From: Pyrinomonadaceae bacterium
Lineage (GTDB): Bacteria > Acidobacteriota > Blastocatellia > Pyrinomonadales > Pyrinomonadaceae
Direction of reading: 5' to 3'
Assembly: GCA_013695245.1 (NCBI GenBank)
Contig: JACDAW010000240.1
Coordinates: 1 to 10,071 of the forward strand
Length of the DNA: 10,071 bases
In this document: positions 4,508-10,071 of the stretch, piece by piece
Position numbering within the stretch: the first letter of the stretch is position 1
How the letters are laid out: each line of letters starts with the position of its first letter
The notes under the pieces: generated by a model
The model's database searches: none
Seen by the model: the letters and a program-made list of their open reading frames with translations, nothing else
What the model was told of the DNA's origin: nothing
Position numbers and translations under genes: made by a program

Positions 4508-7500
4508 ATGCAACAGGTAGCCACTAATCCTTACGCTTGCCCGTCTGTTGAGGGAAGAGCTAAAGACCTCTTCAGCGAACATGAGCAAAATATCTACAAG
4601 CGTACCGACCGCCTGTTTGCGATCCTGATGGCTGTGCAGTGGCTCGCCGGTATCGTCGCCGCCGTTTGGATTTCGCCACGCACGTGGATCGGTGCGGAAA
4701 GCCAGACTCACCTGCATGTGTGGGCTTCCATATTCTTAGGCGGCGCGATCAGTTTCTTCCCTATCGCGCTGGCCTTAACACGTCCGGGCAAGCCATCTAC
4801 CCGTTACGTTATCGCCACCGGACAAATGCTGATGGGCGCTTTGTTAATTCATCTCAGTGGCGGGCGCATCGAAACGCATTTTCATGTCTTCGGTTCGCTG
4901 GCTTTTCTGGCGTTTTATCGTGATTGGCGCGTGCTCGTGCCGGCTACGTTGGTGGTGGTCGTAGATCATTTTATCCGCGGAGTTTACTTTCCGCAATCCG
5001 TCTTCAGCGTGCTCGCAGCGTCCCATTGGCGATGGGTGGAACACGCAGGTTGGGTTGTCTTCATAGACATTTTCCTCGTTATCTCCTGTCTGCGCGGGAA
5101 GGAAGAGATGTGGTACATCGCTGAACGGACGACGGCGTTGGAGAACGGCGAAGAGGAGTATCGGAAACTATTTGAGAATGCTCAAAACATCATCGCCGAA
5201 CGCAATCGCGCCGAAGAAGAGCTATCTAAATTGGCATCAATTGTCGAGTCTTCCGATGATGCGATTTTCAGCCAAACATTAGACGGCATTATCCAGAGTT
5301 GGAACAGGGGCGCGGAGCGGCTCTATGGTTACACGGCTGAAGAGATCAAGGGGCGTTCAGTCTCGATTCTATTCCCACCCGATCATTTAGATGACGATCT
5401 AAACATCCTCGAAAGGATTAAACGCGGCGAGCGCATTGAGCATTATGAGACGGTGCGCGTCAGTAAAGACGGAAGGCACATTAATGTTTCTATGAGCATC
5501 TCTCCGATCAAGGATAAGACGGGCAGGATTGCGGGCGCTTCAAAGATTGCGCGCGACATTACCGAGCGCACACGGGCAGAGGAGGCGTTGCAAGAAAGCG
5601 AAAAGCGCTACCGCGCCTTGGTAGAGAATAGTCAGGGGCTGATCTGCACGCATGATCTTCAAGGCACGCTGCTTTCCGTGAATCCGGCGGCGGCGCACTC
5701 ACTTGGTTATGAGCCAGCCGAAATGGTTGGAAGAAATTTAATCGAATTCATCGCGCCGTCCATGCAGCAATTTTTCGGCGGCTATTTGAAGCGCACCATC
5801 GCAGAACAAATCACTGATGGTCTAATGCAAATCATCACAAAAGATGGTGAAGAACGCATCTGGGCGTATCGCAACATGCGGATTGAAGAGGAAGGAAAAG
5901 CGCCCTACGTGCTCGGTCATGCGCAGGACATCACCGCGCGTCGGCAGGCGGAAGAGACGTTGCGCGAGAGCGAGGAAAGGTTCCGCTCCATCGTTGAAAC
6001 CACCAACGAGTGGGTGTGGGCAACTGATTTACAAGGGCGGCACACCTACGACAACCCGGCCGTCGAAACAATCTTAGGGTATCGCCCGGAGGAGTTGCTG
6101 GGCAAAAACAGTTTATCGCTTATGCACGAAGATGATCGGCGCGAAGTAGAAAAGTCGCTGCCGGAGTTGATCGAGCAGAAGCGCGGGTGGACGGGGTTAG
6201 TCGTGCGGTGGTGGCACAAGGACGGAAGTCTCCGTTACCTCGAAAGCAATGCAGCTCCGAGCCTCGATGCGGAGGGAAATCTCGTCGGTTATCGCGGTGC
6301 GGATCGCGACATCACGGAGCGTAAGCGCGCTGAAGAAGCCCTGAAGGAATCGGAGCGACGGTTCCGCTCGGTGGCGCAGTCCGCCAACGACGCCATCATT
6401 GCTGCCGACAGCCATGGGCGAATCATTTCGTGGAATAAGGGGGCGCGCACCATCTTCGGTTACACGGAGGACGAAGCGATTAATCGGCAGATAACGCTTC
6501 TGATGCCTGAAAGGTATCGAGAAGCTCATCAAAAAGGAATGGCACGACATACCGCCACGGGCGAGTCTCACGTCATCGGGAATACGGTGGAACTGCACGG
6601 ATTGAGAAAAGACGGTAGCGAATTTCCTCTTGAGCTTTCACTGGCGACGTGGAAGACGGGTGATGAAACGTTTTACAGCAGCATCATCCGCGACATCACG
6701 GAGCGCAAACGAATCGAAGCGGAACTTGAGCAGGCGCGCGACGCGGCGCTCGAATCGGCGCGACTCAAATCAGAATTCTTAGCCAACATGAGCCACGAGA
6801 TCAGAACGCCGATGAACGGCGTGATCGGCATGACAGGTCTTTTGTTGGACACGAAACTCGACGACGAGCAACGCGAGTTTGCCGAGACGATCCGCTCCAG
6901 CGCCGACTCCCTGCTGACGATCATCAACGACATTCTCGATTTCTCGAAGATCGAAGCGGGCAAACTCCACTTTGAAACCTTAGACTTCGACTTGCGAAAC
7001 ACCGTAGAAATGACGGTCGAACTTCTCGCCGAGCGCGCCCAGTCCAAGGGAATCGAACTCGCTTCACTCGTCGAAAGCAACGTGCCGACCTCCGTGCGCG
7101 GCGACGCGGGGCGACTCCGCCAAGTGCTGATCAATCTCGTCAGCAACGCCGTGAAGTTTACCGAAACCGGCGAAGTCATTGTGCGCGCGTCGAAGGAGAG
7201 CGAGACAGAGACGCATCTGATCACACGCTTCGCCATCGAAGATACGGGCATCGGCATTTCCAAAGAGGCGCAGCGCGGGTTGTTTCAAGCCTTCACGCAG
7301 GCGGACGGATCAACCACGCGCAAGTATGGCGGCACAGGCTTGGGACTGGCGATCTCAAAGCAAATTGTCGAGTTGATGGGTGGTGAGATCGGAGTGGAAA
7401 GTGTGCCCGGCGAAGGCTCAACCTTCTGGTTCACGGTGCGCTTGGAGAAACAGACAGACAAGGTTGAAGCCGCGCCCGTCGCTCCTCGCGCCGATCTTCA

Positions 7501-8725
7501 CGGTCTGCGCGTGCTCGTCGTTGACGACAACGCGACCAACCGCAAGATTCTTCTTCACCAAACTGTTTCGTGGGGAATGATTCCGGCGGAAGCCGCAGAC
7601 GCCGCGAGTGCTCTTGAGTTGTTACGCGCAGCGGCCGAAGCGCGCGCGCCTTACGAGGTGGTTCTGCTCGACTTGCAGATGCCAGCTATGGACGGCTTCA
7701 GCTTAGCGCGCGCCATCAAGAGCGATAAGAAGATAGCCTCCGTGCGTTTGGTGTTGATGCCCTCCTTCGGTCAGCGCGGCGACGGACAGGCGGCGCGCGA
7801 GGCGGGCATCATCGCTTACTTAACTAAGCCGGTGCGACAGTCGCAACTCTTCGATTGCTTGACAACGGTGATGAGCGACGCGCTCGACGCGCCTCTAGCG
7901 TCGGCTCCGGCGAAGCTTGTCACGCGTCATTCTCTGAATGAAATCAAACACTCGTTCCGCAGCCGCGTATTGATCGCCGAAGACAATCCTGTGAATCAGA
8001 AGGTTGCGGCGCGACAAGTAAGTGGATTGGGTTATCGGGCTGACGTGGTGGCGAATGGCTTGGAGGCGGTTGAAGCTTTGTCGAAAATGCCGTATGACAT
8101 CGTGCTGATGGATTGCCAGATGCCGGAGATGGACGGTTATGAGGCGGCAACCGAGATTCGCCGACGTGAAGGATCGAATAAACACACCGTCATCATTGCG
8201 ATGACCGCAAACGCGCTTGAAGGCGACCGCGAAAAGTGTCTTGCCGCCGGCATGGACGATTATTTGAGCAAGCCCATAAGGATTGAAGAACTACGGCAGA
8301 TGCTCGAACGCTGGCAACAAAATTCTTCCGTCGCTGGAGTGACGGCTGAATCAAACGAAGTTTCTTCAGCTCCAGAGGATTCACCTCCGGTTGATATGGA
8401 GCAACTGCAAGACGTTGCAGGCGGCGATGAAGAGCTTATGCAGGAACTTGTTGATATTTACCTTCGCCAGATGTCTGGAGATGTCGAGCGGCTGAAGGCG
8501 GCGGTCGAGGACAATGCGCCGGACGTAGTGAGGCGCATCGCCCACAACAGCACGGGCGGAAGCGCAACGTGCGGCATGGTGAGCATCGTCGCGCCCCTCC
8601 GCGAGTTGGAGCGGATGGGGTTAGAGGGTCAATTGTCCGATGCTACGCCCGTCGTTGCGCAGATTGAGAAAAAACTAGAAACAATTAAAGTGTTTCTCCA
8701 CGAGTCGTTGGGACAGGAGGCGTAA
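4508..8725 (+). CDS. Multi-PAS hybrid sensor histidine kinase with two receivers and Hpt
   Basis: A 1405-residue inner-membrane phosphorelay kinase, a BarA-like layout. Order of parts: a histidine-rich membrane domain (about 36-200, roughly five or six segments); a short coiled coil (205-240); PAS domains at about 242-355, 366-480, 491-606 and 618-733, each closed by a DITER/DITAR motif and a linker helix; HisKA with SHEIRTPMNG, phospho-acceptor H763; HATPase with N880 in the N box, DTGIGI (912-917) and GGTGLGLAI (941-949); receiver 1 with D1006, D1007, phospho-acceptor D1055 and K1107; receiver 2 with E1158, D1159, D1202 and K1255; and a C-terminal Hpt domain with H1346. In Hpt the usual Lys three residues after the His is Thr (AHNSTGGSA). 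The ATG at 4508 is chosen because GGGAG precedes it by nine bases; a TTG at 4454 would add 18 residues without a good site. No response regulator lies next to it, so the final target is elsewhere. The signal is unknown. Confidence 0.95.
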   Translation: MQQVATNPYACPSVEGRAKDLFSEHEQNIYKRTDRLFAILMAVQWLAGIVAAVWISPRTWIGAESQTHLHVWASIFLGGAISFFPIALALTRPGKPSTRYVIATGQMLMGALLIHLSGGRIETHFHVFGSLAFLAFYRDWRVLVPATLVVVVDHFIRGVYFPQSVFSVLAASHWRWVEHAGWVVFIDIFLVISCLRGKEEMWYIAERTTALENGEEEYRKLFENAQNIIAERNRAEEELSKLASIVESSDDAIFSQTLDGIIQSWNRGAERLYGYTAEEIKGRSVSILFPPDHLDDDLNILERIKRGERIEHYETVRVSKDGRHINVSMSISPIKDKTGRIAGASKIARDITERTRAEEALQESEKRYRALVENSQGLICTHDLQGTLLSVNPAAAHSLGYEPAEMVGRNLIEFIAPSMQQFFGGYLKRTIAEQITDGLMQIITKDGEERIWAYRNMRIEEEGKAPYVLGHAQDITARRQAEETLRESEERFRSIVETTNEWVWATDLQGRHTYDNPAVETILGYRPEELLGKNSLSLMHEDDRREVEKSLPELIEQKRGWTGLVVRWWHKDGSLRYLESNAAPSLDAEGNLVGYRGADRDITERKRAEEALKESERRFRSVAQSANDAIIAADSHGRIISWNKGARTIFGYTEDEAINRQITLLMPERYREAHQKGMARHTATGESHVIGNTVELHGLRKDGSEFPLELSLATWKTGDETFYSSIIRDITERKRIEAELEQARDAALESARLKSEFLANMSHEIRTPMNGVIGMTGLLLDTKLDDEQREFAETIRSSADSLLTIINDILDFSKIEAGKLHFETLDFDLRNTVEMTVELLAERAQSKGIELASLVESNVPTSVRGDAGRLRQVLINLVSNAVKFTETGEVIVRASKESETETHLITRFAIEDTGIGISKEAQRGLFQAFTQADGSTTRKYGGTGLGLAISKQIVELMGGEIGVESVPGEGSTFWFTVRLEKQTDKVEAAPVAPRADLHGLRVLVVDDNATNRKILLHQTVSWGMIPAEAADAASALELLRAAAEARAPYEVVLLDLQMPAMDGFSLARAIKSDKKIASVRLVLMPSFGQRGDGQAAREAGIIAYLTKPVRQSQLFDCLTTVMSDALDAPLASAPAKLVTRHSLNEIKHSFRSRVLIAEDNPVNQKVAARQVSGLGYRADVVANGLEAVEALSKMPYDIVLMDCQMPEMDGYEAATEIRRREGSNKHTVIIAMTANALEGDREKCLAAGMDDYLSKPIRIEELRQMLERWQQNSSVAGVTAESNEVSSAPEDSPPVDMEQLQDVAGGDEELMQELVDIYLRQMSGDVERLKAAVEDNAPDVVRRIAHNSTGGSATCGMVSIVAPLRELERMGLEGQLSDATPVVAQIEKKLETIKVFLHESLGQEA

Positions 8726-8865
8726 GGCGAATCGTCATCATGGGAAACGATCAGGGGGTGAGCGCAAATTCGGTCGTTAATTAATTCAAAACTGGGAGGC
8801 AGGGACTCGAACCCCGATAACAGAGTCTCAAAAAGGCTTTTCTTCCGAGTTCGTCTGAAGGCTCT
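8726..8865. other. Kinase-metalloregulator intergenic gap
   Basis: A 140-base space between the convergent ends of the kinase gene (plus strand) and the metalloregulator gene (minus strand). Its only recognisable content is the tRNA-Gln 3' fragment. No hairpin followed by a T-run was found for either gene, so no intrinsic terminator is called. Confidence 0.5.
8792..8834 (-). pseudogene. 3' half of a tRNA-Gln(UUG) gene, possible attachment-site scar
   Basis: Read on the minus strand, the segment fits tRNA positions 32-73: anticodon loop TTTTGAG with anticodon TTG, 3' anticodon stem ACTCT, variable GTTAT, a T-arm of CGGGG, loop TTCGAGT and CCCTG (all five stem pairs form, one as G-T), 3' acceptor CCTCCCA and discriminator G. 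A72 and G73 are the unusual identity features of tRNA-Gln (U1-A72, G73), agreeing with the anticodon. The preceding bases do not form the 5' anticodon stem, and no D-arm or 5' acceptor is present. No CCA is encoded. A 3' half starting at the anticodon loop is the usual product of tyrosine-recombinase integration at a tRNA gene. Confidence 0.72.
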
Positions 8866-9543
8866 TCAATGTTCGACGAGAATCGCTTGCGCCAGTCGCC
8901 GGTCAAGCGCGTGCGTCCGTTTGCCGATGCGAACGGTGATGGGACCATCGAACGGCGCGACTTGTGTCACCTGCACTTCTGCGCCCGGCACTAACCCTAA
9001 CTCGGCGACGTAGCGCAACCGCTCCGCGTGCTGGTCGCACACGCGCACGATGCGTGTTGTGGTTCGCGCCGCGACATCGGCTAAAGACTGTGTGGCGCTG
9101 TCGGGCAAACTCCCGTCAAGCGCCGGAATCGGATCGCCGTGCGGATCAAGCGTCGGGTGTCCCAAGTGCGCCGCGATGCGCGCTTCCAACTTCTCCGAGA
9201 TGACATGCTCCAACGCTTCCGCCTCTTCATGTACTTCATCCCAACTAAAGCCTAACGCTTCGACAAGATAAAGCTCGATCAGGCGATGATGACGGATGAC
9301 TTCGAGCGCGATTTTCTCACCCGCTTCCGTCAGCACGGCGCCGTAGTAAGGCGCGTACTCGACGAGTTTCAACTCAGCTAAAGTTTTTAACATCGCCGTC
9401 ACCGTCGCGGGCTTGACGTTCATCGCCTCGGCGAGCGCGACGGTGCGAACCTGCCCGCCCGCTTGCGCCAGGCGGTGGATCGTTTTCAAGTAATCTTCGA
9501 CGACCGGCGTAATCTGCTGCAATTCATCGGCGGCTGAAGTCAT
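8866..9543 (-). CDS. DtxR/MntR-family metal-dependent transcriptional regulator
   Basis: A 225-residue cytoplasmic metalloregulator. Residues 12-75 are the winged helix DNA-binding domain (VEDYLKTIHRL, then MNVKPATVTAMLKTLAELKLVEY, then YGAVLTEAG). Residues 76-150 are the dimerisation and metal-binding domain with HHRLIELYLVEALG, H86, and EAEALEH carrying E109, E112 and H113. It has DPHGDPIP (typical CPHGNPIP with Cys replaced by Asp), and a FeoA/SH3-like C-terminal domain (about 172-225). The residue that is Cys in iron-sensing DtxR is Glu here (E109), as in Mn-sensing MntR, and D17 matches MntR D8; but the MntR E11 position is K20. Manganese is the more likely effector, not certain. Start is the ATG at 9543; a TTG one codon earlier is equally spaced from a GAGG site. 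It is divergent from a putative outer-membrane receptor gene. Confidence 0.92.
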   Translation of the reverse strand: MTSAADELQQITPVVEDYLKTIHRLAQAGGQVRTVALAEAMNVKPATVTAMLKTLAELKLVEYAPYYGAVLTEAGEKIALEVIRHHRLIELYLVEALGFSWDEVHEEAEALEHVISEKLEARIAAHLGHPTLDPHGDPIPALDGSLPDSATQSLADVAARTTTRIVRVCDQHAERLRYVAELGLVPGAEVQVTQVAPFDGPITVRIGKRTHALDRRLAQAILVEH

Positions 9544-9597
9544 CAATCATTTACATCCTCTGGGCTTTCGTAATTTCAGTAACTACACAATCAAACC

Positions 9598-9626
9598 TTG
9601 ACATCGCTGACATTCTACTATAAAAA
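9598..9626 (+). promoter_or_regulatory. Predicted promoter of the CarboxypepD_reg/TonB-type gene
   Basis: A perfect -35 TTGACA (9598-9603) is followed by TATAAA (9619-9624, spacing 15) or TAAAAA (9621-9626, spacing 17). Transcription would start near 9632, giving a leader of about 70 bases to the ATG at 9702. An inverted repeat TGACATT-N10-AATGTCA (9608-9631) spans the spacer, -10 and start region and could bind a regulator. Confidence 0.55.
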
Positions 9627-9637
9627 TGTCAAAATCA

Positions 9638-9659
9638 AAGTTTAGAGCACCCTAAACTT
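9638..9659. promoter_or_regulatory. Candidate DtxR/MntR-family operator
   Basis: AAGTTTAG, six bases (AGCACC), then CTAAACTT: a perfect 8-base inverted repeat of 22 bases in all. It lies between the divergent metalloregulator and outer-membrane genes, just downstream of the predicted start of the latter. Size, symmetry and the TTTAG/CTAAA half-sites resemble DtxR/IdeR/MntR boxes. The likely binder is the neighbouring regulator, repressing in metal-replete cells; this is inference from position and shape. Confidence 0.6.
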
Positions 9660-9701
9660 ACATTTCAGAAGTGCAAACTTAAAAGATTAGGAAGAAGAAC
9701 A

Positions 9702-10071
9702 ATGCGAAGTTTATTTCTTAACGCGGCAGGCTGTCTGTTGATAATGATTATGGCGACGGCAGCTTATGCACAATCGTCAGGGGTAGTGCGCGGGAGCGTG
9801 GCGGATGCGAGCGGCGCGGCAGTTGTCGGCGCGAGCGTCACGCTTGAGAACGCGAATGACAACTACCGCCAAACGGTCAGCAGCGACAAAGAAGGACGCT
9901 ACACGTTCGTCAACGTGCCGTTTAACTCGTACACGCTTACCGTTACGCAAGCCGGTTTCACCGCCGCAAGAGATGAAGTCGCACTCCGCACGAGCCTTCC
10001 CGTTGAACGCGACATCACGCTTGCAGTCGCTGTCAGCGGCGGGCAAGCCAATGAGCCTACGCCGATTTCCG
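9702..10071 (+). CDS. Signal peptide plus carboxypeptidase-regulatory-like domain, probable TonB-dependent receptor (cut by window end)
   Basis: The first 123 codons of an exported protein that continues past the right edge. Residues 1-24 are a signal peptide (charged start, hydrophobic LLIMIMATAA, cleavage after AYA before QSS). Residues about 27-108 form a carboxypeptidase-regulatory-like beta-sandwich: VVRGSVADASGAAVVGASVTL, then SSDKEGRYTFVNVPFNSYTLTVTQAGF. In Acidobacteriota and Bacteroidota this module usually opens large TonB-dependent outer-membrane receptors (Oar-like), so a metal-chelate or glycan receptor is the best guess; the barrel is not in view, so this is inference. ATG at 9702 is preceded by AGGAAGAAG. 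The promoter and a DtxR-type operator lie in the leader, and the divergent neighbour is a metalloregulator, pointing to metal-controlled expression. Confidence 0.82.
   Translation, partial: MRSLFLNAAGCLLIMIMATAAYAQSSGVVRGSVADASGAAVVGASVTLENANDNYRQTVSSDKEGRYTFVNVPFNSYTLTVTQAGFTAARDEVALRTSLPVERDITLAVAVSGGQANEPTPIS

Noticed and set aside
6673..7263. 196-codon minus-strand frame opposite the kinase core
   Set aside because: Fully antisense to the conserved HisKA/HATPase coding sequence; low-complexity Ser/Arg-rich product typical of a shadow frame.
8726..8760. Terminator hairpin after the kinase gene
   Set aside because: ATCGT/ACGAT is only five pairs with an 11-base loop and no T-run follows.
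8792..8865. Complete tRNA gene
   Set aside because: Only positions 32-73 fit; there is no 5' anticodon stem, D-arm or 5' acceptor strand in the adjacent bases.
9777..10046. 89-codon minus-strand frame at the right end
   Set aside because: Antisense to the signal peptide/carboxypeptidase-regulatory-like gene, which has a good ribosome-binding site and domain match.

Overview
The window looks like chromosomal DNA from a moderately GC-rich Gram-negative bacterium. The best guess is an Acidobacteriota-type lineage. The grounds are a gene that begins with a signal peptide plus a carboxypeptidase-regulatory-like domain (the usual front end of the large TonB-dependent receptors of that phylum) and a very large multi-PAS hybrid kinase. 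This taxonomic call is inference from gene style, not a database match.

Left part (1-3826), all on the minus strand. An Lrp/AsnC regulator is translationally coupled (GTGA overlap) to the start of an EamA/DMT exporter that runs off the left edge. The regulator has a good promoter with an Lrp-consensus-like operator lying over its -10. Next is crcB, a fluoride channel gene preceded by a recognisable fluoride (crcB-type) riboswitch, whose expression platform reads as an intrinsic terminator; a longer reading of crcB would run through this riboswitch and is rejected. Upstream of that is a tight two-gene operon (stop TAG directly followed by start ATG): a RimK-like ATP-grasp ligase, then an LLM-class flavin-dependent oxidoreductase. 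No pathway can be assigned to the pair.

Middle (3827-8725). A roughly 680-base divergent intergenic region holds no convincing gene. It is followed on the plus strand by a 1405-residue orphan hybrid histidine kinase: a histidine-rich membrane domain, four PAS domains, HisKA, HATPase, two receiver domains and a C-terminal Hpt domain. It is a complete phosphorelay in one chain, with no output regulator next to it.

Right part (8726-10071). The short gap after the kinase contains the 3' half of a tRNA-Gln(UUG) gene, from the anticodon loop to the discriminator base, with no 5' half. This is the kind of scar left by integration of a mobile element at a tRNA gene. Then comes a DtxR/MntR-family metalloregulator with a FeoA-like C-terminal domain on the minus strand, divergent from a secreted or outer-membrane carboxypeptidase-regulatory-like (probably TonB-dependent receptor) gene cut by the window end. 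Between them lie a promoter and a perfect 8+6+8 inverted repeat of the size and symmetry of DtxR-family operators, suggesting metal-dependent control of the outer-membrane gene.

No CRISPR array, insertion sequence, rRNA or complete tRNA was seen. The strongest less-ordinary signals are the fluoride riboswitch with its overlapping antiterminator/terminator, the tRNA-Gln fragment, the ligase/flavin oxidoreductase pair, the histidine-rich membrane sensor domain, and the operator between the metalloregulator and the outer-membrane gene.
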